Assembly (NCBI RefSeq): GCF_019793465.1
Contig: NZ_JAILYJ010000002.1
Location: forward strand, 248,001-312,000
Direction: 5' to 3'
Length of the DNA stretch: 64,000 nucleotides
DNA from: Rhizobium croatiense
GTDB taxonomy: Bacteria; Pseudomonadota; Alphaproteobacteria; Rhizobiales; Rhizobiaceae
Numbering within the stretch: the stretch's first letter is position 1; each line of letters opens with the position of its first letter. Below, in pieces: positions 26,146-36,222 of the stretch. Below the pieces are notes generated by a model. The model did not search any database, was not told the DNA's origin, and saw only the letters and a list, made by a program, of their open reading frames with translations. The translations under genes were made by a program, and so were the position numbers.

Positions 26146-26919
26146 TTGACAGTTTTTTCGAAAAATCGATGGCGGGGCCCGGTGATCCGCCTGCCGAAGA
26201 CGACCTTCGGTGCATTCATGCTGTTGTTCTGGGCGTGGTGGGGGCTGCTGATCGTCTTCCGCGCCTTCCCCGGGATCGACATCTATTTTTCCCAGCTTTT
26301 TTTCGTGAGCACCGATTGCGACGCGACCGTCGCTGCCGGAAGCATCTGCGGCGGCTTTCCCTATCGCGACTCGGGGGACTTCGACCTGCTGCGCACGATC
26401 TTCTTCCGCCTCCCCTATGTCGTGGCGATCGTGATGGTGTGGAAGCTCATCGAATGTTACCAGCAGCACGGCGCAACCTTCAATGCCGAGCGGGCGCGCA
26501 AGCTCAAAGTCGCCTTGGGAACGCTGCTGATCGGGCCGGTGCTATTCGTCAATGTCATCCTGAAGGAACATTGGGGCCGGCCGCGGCCGGTGCAGACGGA
26601 TATTTTCGGCGGCGCCCTGCATTTCGTCGAGGCCGGTTCGCTTGCCGGCAAATGCGTGTCAAACTGCTCCTTCGTCTCCGGCGAGGCGGCGAGCGCCGGC
26701 TGGCTGTTGTGCCTGCTGCTCTTCGTTCCGAAATCGCTGCGCTACGCGCTGGTACCGCCGGTCGCCGCGATCTCGATCCTCACGCCGGCCATGCGGCTGT
26801 CCTTCGGCGCGCATTACCTCTCCGACGTGACGCTCGGATGGCTGTCCTCGCTTGTCGTCTTCGCAGCGCTTCTGGCGTTAACTGAGTCGCAACAGAGCCA
26901 AAAAAATTCTGAAATTTGA
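26146..26919 (+). CDS. PAP2-family membrane phosphatase, LpxF-like
   Basis: A 257-residue membrane protein with six hydrophobic segments. The three PAP2 motifs are present in order: KEHWGRPRP (140-148), CSFVSGE (174-180) and RLSFGAHYLSD (217-227). The middle motif has Glu where most PAP2 enzymes have His (PSGH). Lipid A phosphatases LpxE and LpxF are known in R. etli, and the next genes build the LPS exporter, so an LpxF-like lipid A 4'-phosphatase is my preferred reading. The start is uncertain: TTG 26146 lies in a TTGACA box, and GTG 26182 or ATG 26218 are alternatives. Confidence 0.75.
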   Translation: MTVFSKNRWRGPVIRLPKTTFGAFMLLFWAWWGLLIVFRAFPGIDIYFSQLFFVSTDCDATVAAGSICGGFPYRDSGDFDLLRTIFFRLPYVVAIVMVWKLIECYQQHGATFNAERARKLKVALGTLLIGPVLFVNVILKEHWGRPRPVQTDIFGGALHFVEAGSLAGKCVSNCSFVSGEAASAGWLLCLLLFVPKSLRYALVPPVAAISILTPAMRLSFGAHYLSDVTLGWLSSLVVFAALLALTESQQSQKNSEI

Positions 26920-27019
26920 ATGAATTTTTGACACCTGCTTGTCGCAAAAGCGCGACAAAGAGCGTAGAGGGATTCTCCTGCAAGCCGTTTGGGGCCTGCA
27001 GGTGCTTTCAAGGGCCGGC

Positions 27020-28201
27020 ATGAAACTACTCGAGACATACATATTGCGGCGCGTCGGCCAGATGTTTCTCGTGGCGCTCCTGCCCGTGCTGGCGATCATT
27101 TGGACGACACAGGTGCTGCAGCGCATCAACCTCGTCACCGACAGCGGCCAGTCGATCGGGTCGTTCGCCAAGCTGGCGACGATGATCCTGCCGTCGATCA
27201 TTCCTGTCGTGCTGCCCTTCGCGCTTGTCATCGCCATCACCCAGACGCTGACGACGATGAACAACGATTCCGAGCTGACCGTCATCGACGCGGCCGGGGC
27301 ACGGCGCAGTATTCTGATCCGCCCGATCCTGCTGCTTGCCGCCGTCATCAGCGTCTTTTCCTTCTTCGTCGATAATATCGTCGAGCCGCGGGCAAAGACC
27401 GTGGCGCGCCAGATGATCGCCGAAACCTATGCCGATCTGCTCTCCTCGGTTATCGAGGAAAAAACCTTCCGCAAGATCGACGAGGGTCTCTATGTGCAGA
27501 TCTCGAAGCGTCTGGCGGGCCGCATGCTGAAAGGCCTGTTCGTCGCCGATGAGCGGGACCCGGCCTATGAGCTGATCTATTACGCCAAGGAAGGCGCGGT
27601 CGACGATACCGGCACGACGCTGATCATGCATGACGGCGAGGTGCACCGCAAAACGCCTGACGGCAACGTCTCGGTCATCAATTTCGATTCCTATTCCTTC
27701 GACCTCTCTGACATGACGGAGAACCGCGGTCAGGCGACACTGAAAGCCAGCGACCGCGACCTATGGTTCCTGTTCAATCCGGATCCGAACGACAAAGACT
27801 TTACGATCCGGCCGCAGAGCTATCGCGCCGAACTGCATCGGCGGCTGACGGACTGGATCCTGCCTGTCGTCTTTGCCCTGTTTTCGCTGGCGATCGCCGG
27901 CGATGCGCGGTCGCATCGCGAAGCACGGCTGCATCCGATGGTGAGCGCGCTCGCCTATGCCTTCGCGTTCCGATGGGCTGCCTTCTACGCGGCGAACCAA
28001 ATCGACACCGATCCGGAATATATCGCCGTTCTCTACGCCATTCCGATCGTCAGCAGCATCGTCTCGATCATTTTCCTCAGCATGCACAAGCGGCTGGTCA
28101 TGCCTTCGTTCATCTGGGAGCGGATATCGGCCTCCTGGAGACGGATGCAGGAAAGACTGCTTGCCGCGACCAGCAGGTCCGGCGGGGGCGCTGCCCAATG
28201 A
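27020..28201 (+). CDS. lptF: LPS export ABC transporter permease LptF
   Basis: A 393-residue inner-membrane permease. It opens LLETYILRRVGQMFLVALLP with the family's amphipathic start, has three N-terminal membrane segments, a periplasmic beta-jellyroll region (about residues 130-270) and three C-terminal segments. With LptG and the LptB ATPase it pulls LPS from the inner membrane. ATG 27020 is chosen as the family start; the longer frame begins in the spacer after the phosphatase. It overlaps lptG by 4 bases. Confidence 0.93.
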   Translation: MKLLETYILRRVGQMFLVALLPVLAIIWTTQVLQRINLVTDSGQSIGSFAKLATMILPSIIPVVLPFALVIAITQTLTTMNNDSELTVIDAAGARRSILIRPILLLAAVISVFSFFVDNIVEPRAKTVARQMIAETYADLLSSVIEEKTFRKIDEGLYVQISKRLAGRMLKGLFVADERDPAYELIYYAKEGAVDDTGTTLIMHDGEVHRKTPDGNVSVINFDSYSFDLSDMTENRGQATLKASDRDLWFLFNPDPNDKDFTIRPQSYRAELHRRLTDWILPVVFALFSLAIAGDARSHREARLHPMVSALAYAFAFRWAAFYAANQIDTDPEYIAVLYAIPIVSSIVSIIFLSMHKRLVMPSFIWERISASWRRMQERLLAATSRSGGGAAQ

Positions 28202-29286
28202 TGTTCGGGACATTGTCGCGCTATTTCTTTCGCCGCTACCTGGCGACGACGGGCTGGTTCCTGATCGGCGTGTCGGCGATCGCCTTCCTCCTCGATTTCA
28301 GCGAGACGGCGGGCCGCATGTCCGGTCTGCCCGGCTACACCATCGGCGGCGGCATCGTGATGACCGCCGTGCGCCTGCCGCTCATCCTGCAGCAGACAAT
28401 CCCCTTCATCGCGCTCTTCGTCGGCATGACGGTGCTGATCGGGCTCAATCGCAAATATGAGCTCGTCGTCACCCGCGCGGCCGGCATCTCGGTCTGGCAG
28501 TTCATGTTTCCCTTCATCGCCGGCTCGCTGGCGCTCGGCGTACTGACGATGACGGCGCTCAATCCGCTTGCCGCCTGGGGACAGCGCCAGGCACTGCTCG
28601 TCGAATCCGACTGGCGCGGCGAAAACGCGGTTCTGCGCAAGGCGCCGCAGATTCCGTGGCTGCGCCAGATCAGCGGCCGCGACGATGTCATCATCGGCGC
28701 GCAGACGGTCCAGGAGAACGGCACCAAGCTGGTTGACGCCGTGTTGATCCATTTCGATTCAAGCGGCCGAGTCATTCTGAGACAGGATGCCGCCACGGCA
28801 AAGTTGGAAGATGGTTACTGGCAGCTTAACGGCGTCGTTGAGCGTAAGCCTGGGGAAATCCCGCTGCGCAAAGCTTCGGTCCAACTTCGCACCAATCTGA
28901 AACAGGATTTCGTCCAGGAGCGGCTGACAGCGCCGGAAACAATTGGTTTCTTTGACCTTTCCAACCGCATCGCGGCGGCCAAATCCTTCGGCATCTCGAC
29001 CAAGGCATTGGAGACGCAATTCAACTCTCTGTTGTCCCAGCCATTGCTGCTAGTGGCCATGACTCTCATTGCTGCAACAGTGTCCCTAAAATTTAGCCGG
29101 TTCAACCAATCCCGCCCCGTGATTCTGGGTGGAATCCTGTCAGGCTTCATGCTTTATGTCATCACCGTGCTTGTAAAAGCATTCGGAAGCAGTGGAGTCG
29201 TGCCTCCCTTCGTGGCGACCTGGATACCGGTGGTCGTCGCGCTGGCCTTGGGCGCGACTATTTTGCTTCATCAGGAGGACGGCTAG
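28198..29286 (+). CDS. lptG: LPS export ABC transporter permease LptG
   Basis: A 362-residue partner of LptF with the same six-segment plus jellyroll plan. The N-terminus LSRYFFRRYLATTGWFLIGV and the transmembrane repeats PFIALFVGMTVLIGLNRKYE are typical. ATG 28198 (ATGA overlap) is followed at once by a second ATG at 28201; either is possible. The stop TAG shares its last base with the GTG start of lptD. Confidence 0.93.
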   Translation: MMFGTLSRYFFRRYLATTGWFLIGVSAIAFLLDFSETAGRMSGLPGYTIGGGIVMTAVRLPLILQQTIPFIALFVGMTVLIGLNRKYELVVTRAAGISVWQFMFPFIAGSLALGVLTMTALNPLAAWGQRQALLVESDWRGENAVLRKAPQIPWLRQISGRDDVIIGAQTVQENGTKLVDAVLIHFDSSGRVILRQDAATAKLEDGYWQLNGVVERKPGEIPLRKASVQLRTNLKQDFVQERLTAPETIGFFDLSNRIAAAKSFGISTKALETQFNSLLSQPLLLVAMTLIAATVSLKFSRFNQSRPVILGGILSGFMLYVITVLVKAFGSSGVVPPFVATWIPVVVALALGATILLHQEDG

Positions 29287-31616
29287 TGGCGGTAGGCGAC
29301 CGCAAGTATTTTAGTAAACAACTGGTTGCCCTGCTTGTCGGTGCGGCTCTATGTTCCTATTTCGGCAGCGCCCCGGCCTCCTACGGCCAGGCCAGCACGC
29401 CTGAGCAAAATATCGAGAATAAGATTCCCGAAGGGGCCAAGCTTCTGCTTTCGGCCAACGAACTCGTCTATAACCGTGACGCCGAGCTCGTCTCGGCGGT
29501 CGGCGGCGTACAGATCAACTATGGCGGCTACAAAATGGTCGCGCAGAAGGTCGAGTACAATCAGAAGACCGGCCGGATGATGGCGATCGGCAATGTCGAG
29601 CTCGTCAGCCCGGACGGCAACCGCATCTATGCCGACAACCTAGACGTGACCGACAATTTTGCCGACGGGTTCCTGAACTCGCTGCGCATCGAGACCGCCG
29701 ACAATACGCGTATCGTCGCCGAAAGCGGTGAGCGTGTCGGCGGCACGAAGATGATTCTCAACAAGGGCGTCTACACCGCCTGCCTTCCCTGCGCCGAAGA
29801 TCCGAAGCGTGCGCCCTTCTGGCAGGTCAAGGCCAAGCGCGTGATCCAGAACGGCGAGACTCATACGATCCGCCTGGAGCGGGCTCGCTTCGAGCTGCTC
29901 GGCTACCCGATTGCCTTCGTGCCGTTCATCGAGGTTCCCGACAATACGGTGAAGCGCAAGTCCGGCTTCCTGTTCCCGACGATGAGCCTGTCGCAGAATC
30001 TCGGCTTCGGTCTTTCCATTCCTTATTATTACGTGATCTCGCCGAGCATGGATGCGACGGTCACCGCAACCGGCTACACGGCCCAGGGCTTCCTCGTCGA
30101 AGGCGAATTCCGTCAGCGCTTCGAAAACGGCACGCATATCCTGCGCGTCGCCGGCATCGACCAGGCGAGCCCGGGCAATTTCAGCTCCGGTACCAGCGAT
30201 GCCGAAGCCGAGCAGCGCGGCATGGTGGCGTCAAAGGCGGAGTTCCGCATCAATCCGCGCTGGACGTTCGGCTGGGACGTCATGATGCAGAGCGACAACA
30301 ATTTCTCGAAGACATACAAGCTCCGCGGCCTGAGCGGCACCGATCGCACGAACCAGATCTACCTGACCGGGCTTGGCAAGCGGAATTATTTCGACATGCG
30401 GGCGTTTTATTTCGACGTCCAGGATGCCGACCGCACGAACACCGCCGAAAAACAGCAGGCGATCGTCTATCCCGCGCTCGATTATCATTATGTAGCCCCC
30501 CAGCCGCTTGCAGGCGGCGAACTGTCCGCAGATGTCAACCTGACGAATATTTCGCGCACGCATGACGACTTCTATACTGTCGACGGATTCGACCGCTTCC
30601 GCGGCCTGAAGGGCCAGACGTCGCGTCTGACCGCCGAACTTCAGTGGAAACGCACCTACGTCACGCCGACCGGCCTGGTGATCACGCCGCTTCTGGCCGC
30701 GCGCGGCGACGCTTTCGCGCTGAACATGAACGATCCGACCGGTTACGCCGGCAATTACCTTGACGACAATTCCGCCACCCGTTCGATGCTCACCGCCGGG
30801 CTGGAGGTGCGTTATCCAATTCTGATGACGACGGAAAACAGCACGCATATCCTCGAGCCGATCGCGCAGATCTATGCCCGCCCCGACGAGCAACTCGCCG
30901 GCCGGCTGCCGAACGAGGATGCGCAAAGCTTCGTCTTCGACGCCACGTCGCTTTTCGACCGCGACAAGTTCTCAGGCTACGATCGTATTGAAGGCGGCAC
31001 CCGCGCCAATGTCGGCGTCCAGTATACCGGGACTTTCGACAGCGGTTACAAGCTGCACGGCATCTTCGGCCAGTCTTACCAGATCGCCGGCCAGAACTCG
31101 TTCGCGACCGACGACCTCGTCAATGTCGGCGCGGATTCGGGCCTCGAAACCGATCGGTCCGATTATGTCGGTCTCGGGGGCGTCGAAACGCCATACGGTG
31201 TCTCCGTCGCCGCCTCCTACCGTCTCGACGAGAAGGATTTCGAGTTCCGGCGCGGCGACCTGACGACGGCCTACCAGAACGACACCTTCCAGACGCAGGT
31301 GACCTACACCCATCTCAGCGCCCAGCCGGCCTATGGCTTCGCCGAGGACAATGACGAGATCCAGACCAGCAGCAAAGTCAAGTTCAAGGATTACTGGTCG
31401 ATATTCGGCGGCATCGCCTGGGATCTGAACAATGATGTGATCAGCCGCCGGACGCTCGGCCTTTCCTATGAGGACGAATGCACGATCTTCACGATCGCCT
31501 ATACGGACAGCAGGGATTCCGAGGACGAGTCGGCAAGCGACTGGACGATCGGCGCGCGGCTGACGTTCCGCACGCTCGGCGACATCAAGATCGGCACCGA
31601 TACCCTCTCCAACTAG
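29286..31616 (+). CDS. lptD: LPS-assembly protein LptD
   Basis: A 776-residue outer-membrane protein that with LptE inserts LPS into the outer leaflet. Residues 1-34 form a signal (hydrophobic run LVALLVGAALCSYFGSA). An OstA/jellyroll domain follows (about 55-210; AVGGVQINYGGYKMVAQKVE), including the CLPC pair in TACLPCAEDP, and then a large C-terminal barrel rich in alternating aromatic residues. GTG 29286 is the start, overlapping lptG by one base. Length is usual for Rhizobiales. Confidence 0.93.
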   Translation: MAVGDRKYFSKQLVALLVGAALCSYFGSAPASYGQASTPEQNIENKIPEGAKLLLSANELVYNRDAELVSAVGGVQINYGGYKMVAQKVEYNQKTGRMMAIGNVELVSPDGNRIYADNLDVTDNFADGFLNSLRIETADNTRIVAESGERVGGTKMILNKGVYTACLPCAEDPKRAPFWQVKAKRVIQNGETHTIRLERARFELLGYPIAFVPFIEVPDNTVKRKSGFLFPTMSLSQNLGFGLSIPYYYVISPSMDATVTATGYTAQGFLVEGEFRQRFENGTHILRVAGIDQASPGNFSSGTSDAEAEQRGMVASKAEFRINPRWTFGWDVMMQSDNNFSKTYKLRGLSGTDRTNQIYLTGLGKRNYFDMRAFYFDVQDADRTNTAEKQQAIVYPALDYHYVAPQPLAGGELSADVNLTNISRTHDDFYTVDGFDRFRGLKGQTSRLTAELQWKRTYVTPTGLVITPLLAARGDAFALNMNDPTGYAGNYLDDNSATRSMLTAGLEVRYPILMTTENSTHILEPIAQIYARPDEQLAGRLPNEDAQSFVFDATSLFDRDKFSGYDRIEGGTRANVGVQYTGTFDSGYKLHGIFGQSYQIAGQNSFATDDLVNVGADSGLETDRSDYVGLGGVETPYGVSVAASYRLDEKDFEFRRGDLTTAYQNDTFQTQVTYTHLSAQPAYGFAEDNDEIQTSSKVKFKDYWSIFGGIAWDLNNDVISRRTLGLSYEDECTIFTIAYTDSRDSEDESASDWTIGARLTFRTLGDIKIGTDTLSN

Positions 31617-31799
31617 CGGCGGACGACGTGAACATGGCCTCAAGTCATTCTTTCGCCGTAAGCCTGTGCAGGACATTGCCGCCAGCCGATATCTGAGGCA
31701 TAGGGGATTCGCGCCGTGACGGAAGCGATTTCCGCGTGTCTCGCACTGTGGTAAGAACGCCGCGAATACCGTCTCGCGGCGCTATTGGGAGGTCAACAG

Positions 31800-32744
31800 A
31801 TGATTGACGCGAAAAAAGCCATAACCGCCTTTCTCACCGGCGCGGCACTTGCCTTGCTGACGGGCCTTGCGGGCCCGGCGCTGGCGGCAAGCGAAGTGCA
31901 GGCCGTGGTGAACGGCACTGCCATCACCAGCGGCGATGTCGCCAAGCGGCAGGCCTTCCTGCGCCTGCAGCATACGAAGGCCGATGCCAAGACCGCCAAG
32001 GAGCAGTTGATCGACGAAACGCTCAAGCGGCAGGAGGTCGCCCGCGTCCGTATGTCGGTTTCGCAGCAGGACGTCGACGCGTCTTTCGCGCGCTTTTCGG
32101 CCGGCAACAAGCTTTCCGTTGAGCAGATGTCGCAGATCCTCGACCGCGCCGGCGTCGGCGTCGACCATTTCAAGGGCTTCATCGCCGTGCAGATGAGCTG
32201 GCCGCGTGTCGTCAATGCGCGCTACGGCTCTACCTCGCGGCTGTCGAATTATGATCTCGTCTCGCGCATGATGCAGAACAACAAGCAGAAGCCGGTGACG
32301 ACGGAATATATGCTGCAGCAGATCATCTTCGTCATCCCGCAAGCCAAGCGCGCCGCCATCACCGGCAAGCGCAAGGGCGAGGCCGAGGCGTCGCGCTCGA
32401 AATTCCCCGGCTGCGACCAGGCAAAGGTCTTTGCCGCAACGATGCGCGATGTCGCCGTGCGCGACCTCGGCCGCATGCTCGCTCCCGAAATCCCGCCGGA
32501 GTGGAAGCCTCTGGTCGAGCAGGCCAAGGGCAACACGACCGGCACCCGCGTCACCGACAAGGGTGTCGAATATCTGGCGATCTGCAGCCAACGTCAGGTT
32601 TCCGACGACCAGGCCGCTGAAATGGTCTTCCGCCAGGAGGATCTCGACAAGTCCAAGGCCGCCAAGAATGGTCCGCCGGAAAACGAGAACAGCAAGAAAT
32701 ATCTGGATGAACTGCGCAAGAAGGCGCAGATCGCCTATCGCTGA
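31800..32744 (+). CDS. SurA-like periplasmic chaperone
   Basis: A 314-residue periplasmic protein. Residues 1-31 are a signal peptide (ITAFLTGAALALLTGLAG then PALAAS). The mature N-terminus SEVQAVVNGTAITSGDVAKR is the SurA N-domain start. I cannot see a clear parvulin rotamase motif, so it may work only as a chaperone for outer-membrane proteins such as LptD, whose gene precedes it. ATG 31800 has GGGAGGT 7 bases upstream; TTG 31785 is unlikely. A hairpin (31758-31765 with 31774-31781) precedes the ribosome site. Confidence 0.85.
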   Translation: MIDAKKAITAFLTGAALALLTGLAGPALAASEVQAVVNGTAITSGDVAKRQAFLRLQHTKADAKTAKEQLIDETLKRQEVARVRMSVSQQDVDASFARFSAGNKLSVEQMSQILDRAGVGVDHFKGFIAVQMSWPRVVNARYGSTSRLSNYDLVSRMMQNNKQKPVTTEYMLQQIIFVIPQAKRAAITGKRKGEAEASRSKFPGCDQAKVFAATMRDVAVRDLGRMLAPEIPPEWKPLVEQAKGNTTGTRVTDKGVEYLAICSQRQVSDDQAAEMVFRQEDLDKSKAAKNGPPENENSKKYLDELRKKAQIAYR

Positions 32745-32750
32745 CCGACG

Positions 32751-33779
32751 ATGGCTATACCGTTCTCACGGCCGCTTGCGCTGAGCCAGGGCGATCCCGC
32801 CGGCATCGGGCCGGATATCACGCTGATGGCCTGGCTCCGGCGGCGTGAACTTGGGCTCCCGCCTTTTTTCCTGATCGGCGATCCTGATGTCTTGGCCTTG
32901 CGAGCCCGCCAGCTCAACCTGGCGGTTTCTATCCGTGAGATCGACAGGGTCGACGAGGCCACCGGCATATTTGCCGATGCACTGCCCGTCATGAGCGTGC
33001 CTGTTGGTATTGAGGTCGTGGCCGGTGAGCCGCATGTGGCTACGGCGAAAGGCACGATCGCGGCGATCGAGAAAGCCGTATCGCTTGTCATCGGCGGCGA
33101 GGCGCTCGCAGTCGTCACCAATCCGATCGCCAAGGCCGTGCTCTATGAGGCGGGCTTCCGCTTTCCCGGCCATACCGAATTTCTCGCCGATCTCGCCGCC
33201 AGGGCAACCGGCAGGCCGGTGACCCCTGTCATGATGCTGTCCGGACCGAAGCTCAGGGCCATTCCCGTCACCATTCACATTCCGCTGCGGGACGTGCCGC
33301 AAGCGCTGACGGACAAATTGGTCATGGAAACCTGCCGGATCGCTCACGAAGATCTGAGGCAGCGCTTCGGCATCGATGCGCCGCGGCTCGCGGTTGCCGG
33401 CCTCAATCCCCATGCCGGCGAAACCGGAACAATCGGCAGGGAAGACGAGGATGTCATCCGCCCGGCAATCGAGCACCTGCGCGACGAGGGTATCGACGCC
33501 ATCGGCCCCCTGCCCGCCGATACGATGTTTCATGACGAGGCGCGGGCGCGATACGATGTCGCCATCTGCATGTATCACGATCAGGCCCTGATCCCCGCCA
33601 AGGCGCTCGGGTTCGACGATAGCGTCAACGTCACGCTAGGACTTCCCTTCGTGCGCACCTCGCCGGATCACGGCACCGCTTTCGGCATTGCCGGCAAAGG
33701 GCTGGCGCGCGAGCAGAGCCTCGTTGCGGCGCTGAAGCTCGCCTTCCAACTCGGCCGCACTTGGGAAAGCCGCCGCTGA
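32751..33779 (+). CDS. pdxA: 4-hydroxythreonine-4-phosphate dehydrogenase
   Basis: A 342-residue NAD-dependent, metal-requiring enzyme of pyridoxal-5'-phosphate synthesis (DXP-dependent route). It starts [18 protein letters not shown], carries [11 protein letters not shown] with the metal/substrate histidine, [13 protein letters not shown] and [15 protein letters not shown] with two further ligands. It sits 6 bases after the SurA-like gene and overlaps rsmA by one base; surA-pdxA-rsmA is a conserved proteobacterial arrangement. Confidence 0.95.
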   Translation: MAIPFSRPLALSQGDPAGIGPDITLMAWLRRRELGLPPFFLIGDPDVLALRARQLNLAVSIREIDRVDEATGIFADALPVMSVPVGIEVVAGEPHVATAKGTIAAIEKAVSLVIGGEALAVVTNPIAKAVLYEAGFRFPGHTEFLADLAARATGRPVTPVMMLSGPKLRAIPVTIHIPLRDVPQALTDKLVMETCRIAHEDLRQRFGIDAPRLAVAGLNPHAGETGTIGREDEDVIRPAIEHLRDEGIDAIGPLPADTMFHDEARARYDVAICMYHDQALIPAKALGFDDSVNVTLGLPFVRTSPDHGTAFGIAGKGLAREQSLVAALKLAFQLGRTWESRR

Positions 33780-34606
33780 TGGCAGCACTCGATGGCCTGC
33801 CGCCGCTTCGCGACGTCATTCAGCGTCACGGCCTCGATGCGCGCAAGGCGCTCGGACAGAACTTCCTGCTGGATCTCAACCTGACGCAGAAGATCGCCCG
33901 CACGGCAGGAGCGCTCGAAGGAACGACCGTGATCGAGGTCGGCCCTGGCCCAGGCGGGCTGACGCGCGCGATCCTGGCGCTTGGCGCCAGGAAGGTGATC
34001 GCCATCGAGCGGGACACGCGCTGCCTGCCGGCGCTCGCCGAGATCGCCGATCACTATCCCGGCCGGCTGGAGGTGATCGAAGGAGATGCGCTGAAGACGG
34101 ATTTCGAGTCCCTGGCGCCGCAAGGCCCGGTCAAGATCATCGCCAACCTGCCCTATAATGTCGGCACGCAGCTGCTGGTCAACTGGCTGCTGCCGGGAGC
34201 CTGGCCGCCGTTCTGGCAGTCGCTGACGCTGATGTTTCAGAAGGAAGTCGGCGAGCGTATCGTCGCCGGCGAGGACGACGACCATTACGGCCGTCTCGGC
34301 GTGCTCTGCGGCTGGCGGACCGAGGCACGCATGGCCTTCGACGTGTCGCCGCAAGCCTTCACACCGCCGCCGAAGGTGACGTCGACAGTGGTGCATCTGA
34401 CGCCCCGGGAAAATCCCATCCCCTGCTCCGTCGCCAATCTGGAAAAGGTGACGCAGGCCGCCTTCGGCCAGCGCCGCAAGATGCTGCGCCAGAGCCTGAA
34501 GCCACTCGGCGGCGAGAGTCTGCTCGTCAAGGCCGGGATCGATCCGGCGCGGCGGGCGGAGACGTTGTCCGTCGAGGAGTTCTGCCTTCTGGCAAGCAGC
34601 CTTTAA
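33779..34606 (+). CDS. rsmA: 16S rRNA (adenine1518/1519-N6) dimethyltransferase
   Basis: A 275-residue S-adenosylmethionine methyltransferase (KsgA) that dimethylates two adenines in the 3' hairpin of 16S rRNA. Motifs are [35 protein letters not shown] (SAM loop), and the catalytic NLPYN in [17 protein letters not shown] 33779 overlaps the pdxA stop (TGATG) and is the standard start. It closes the envelope block and faces gmk, which converges from the right. Confidence 0.96.
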   Translation: MAALDGLPPLRDVIQRHGLDARKALGQNFLLDLNLTQKIARTAGALEGTTVIEVGPGPGGLTRAILALGARKVIAIERDTRCLPALAEIADHYPGRLEVIEGDALKTDFESLAPQGPVKIIANLPYNVGTQLLVNWLLPGAWPPFWQSLTLMFQKEVGERIVAGEDDDHYGRLGVLCGWRTEARMAFDVSPQAFTPPPKVTSTVVHLTPRENPIPCSVANLEKVTQAAFGQRRKMLRQSLKPLGGESLLVKAGIDPARRAETLSVEEFCLLASSL

Positions 34607-34649
34607 AGCGCCCTTAACCGGTGCGCAGCTTTGCGCGATATGCTTTTAT

Positions 34650-35312
34650 TTAGAGCGACGGCGTCTCTTCCAGCAATCCACGGACGAAATCGAACATGCC
34701 ATGGCGGCGGTCGCGGCGCAGGCGTTCGGCCTTGACGATCGACTGGACGGAGTCGAAGGCAGCGTTGAGATCGTCGTTGACGATGACATAGTCATATTCG
34801 CGCCAGTGACCGATCTCGGCGCGGCTGTTGGCAAGACGCGTCTGGATGACCTCCTCGGAATCCTCGGCGCGGCGGTGCAGCCGCGACTGGAGTTCCGTCA
34901 TGGTCGGCGGCAGCACGAAGATCGAGACGACGTCGGCCGACATCTTCTCCTGCAGTTGCTGGGCGCCCTGCCAGTCGATATCGAAGAGCATGTCGCGGCC
35001 CTCGGCCATCGCCTGCTCCACAGGTTCGCGCGGCGTGCCGTAGAAATTGCCATGCACCTCGGCCCATTCCAGCAGCGCGTCGCTATCGCGCAGCCGCTCG
35101 AACTCGCGCACACTCTTGAAGTGGTAATGCACATCCTCGACTTCGCTCGGGCGGCGCTGGCGCGTGGTGACGCTGACGGAGAGGCCGATTTGCCTGTCCT
35201 GCTCCAGCAGCGTGCGCGCGATGGTGGACTTGCCGGCGCCTGACGGCGACGAGATGACAAGCATCAGACCGCGGCGGGCGATCTGCACGGGCGAGGATTT
35301 CGCCGGTTTCAT
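34650..35312 (-). CDS. gmk: Guanylate kinase
   Basis: A 220-residue enzyme that phosphorylates GMP to GDP. The P-loop is [16 protein letters not shown], followed by [21 protein letters not shown] (GMP-binding region) and [13 protein letters not shown] 35312 has GGAG 6 bases upstream. It begins 3 bases after the yicC stop and is the last gene of the mltG-yicC-gmk run; pairing with YicC is widely conserved. Confidence 0.96.
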   Translation of the reverse strand: MKPAKSSPVQIARRGLMLVISSPSGAGKSTIARTLLEQDRQIGLSVSVTTRQRRPSEVEDVHYHFKSVREFERLRDSDALLEWAEVHGNFYGTPREPVEQAMAEGRDMLFDIDWQGAQQLQEKMSADVVSIFVLPPTMTELQSRLHRRAEDSEEVIQTRLANSRAEIGHWREYDYVIVNDDLNAAFDSVQSIVKAERLRRDRRHGMFDFVRGLLEETPSL

Positions 35313-35315
35313 GTC

Positions 35316-36203
35316 TTACTCCAAATTCTGGACCTGCTCGCGGAACTGGTCGATCACGACTTTCAACTCGATCCCCGCGGCGGTAACCGCCGAGGCATTC
35401 GACTTCGAGCAGATGGTATTCGATTCGCGGTTAAATTCCTGTGCAAGGAAGTCCAGCCGGCGTCCGGCAGGTCCGCCTTTCACCAGGAGATCGCGCGCTG
35501 CGGCGACATGCGCCTTCAGGCGGTCGATTTCCTCGCGCAGATCCGCCTTGGTCGCCAACAGCGCGGCTTCGGCATGCAGCCTGTCGCGGTCGAGCGCAGC
35601 CATGCCGTCCATCAGCAAGGCGACCTGTGCCACGAGCCGGGAGGCGATCTCCTGCGGCGAGCGCGAGGGATCCGTCTCGATCGTCCGCGTCAGGCCCTCG
35701 ATCGTTGCGACGTGATCGAGAAGAATGCGGGAGAGCGCCGCCCCTTCCTGTTCGCGCATCGCGCGGAGGTCGGCAAGCGCGCCCATGAGGCCGGCGGCAA
35801 TATCGGCATCCCGGGCGGCCAGAGCATCCTCGCCGTCCTCGCCCTCGCGGAACTCCACGATGCCGCGCACCAGAAGCAGCGTATCGAGCTTCAGCGGCGC
35901 CGGATCGATCACGTCCACCAGCTGCTCGCGCATGGCAAGCACGGCGGCAAGCGCCTGCCTGTTCAGCACCGCCTCGAAACGGTTCTCGTCGGCAGTGACC
36001 GAGAGCGAGGCCTGCAGGTTGCCGCGGCTGAAACTTTCGCCGGCAAGGCGGCGGACCTCCGCCTCCATGCGTTCAAGGCCGGGCGGCAGCCGCAGGCGCA
36101 GGTCGAAGCCCTTGCCGTTGACCGAGCGCAATTCCCATGCCCAGCGCCAGCGGCCGCTCGTTCCCTCACGCCGCGCAAAACCGGTCATGGACTGCAAAGC
36201 CAT
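35316..36203 (-). CDS. yicC: YicC family protein (endoribonuclease)
   Basis: A 295-residue protein with the family start LQSMTGFARREG and the C-terminal DUF1732 region (LDFLAQEFNRESNTICSKS, the most conserved part). E. coli YicC has been described as an endoribonuclease acting on small RNAs; the role here is inferred from the family. ATG 36203 gives the normal start; an upstream in-frame extension lies in mltG and is not used. Confidence 0.9.
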   Translation of the reverse strand: MALQSMTGFARREGTSGRWRWAWELRSVNGKGFDLRLRLPPGLERMEAEVRRLAGESFSRGNLQASLSVTADENRFEAVLNRQALAAVLAMREQLVDVIDPAPLKLDTLLLVRGIVEFREGEDGEDALAARDADIAAGLMGALADLRAMREQEGAALSRILLDHVATIEGLTRTIETDPSRSPQEIASRLVAQVALLMDGMAALDRDRLHAEAALLATKADLREEIDRLKAHVAAARDLLVKGGPAGRRLDFLAQEFNRESNTICSKSNASAVTAAGIELKVVIDQFREQVQNLE

Positions 36204-36222
36204 GCGAGCCTCCCGAAATCCG

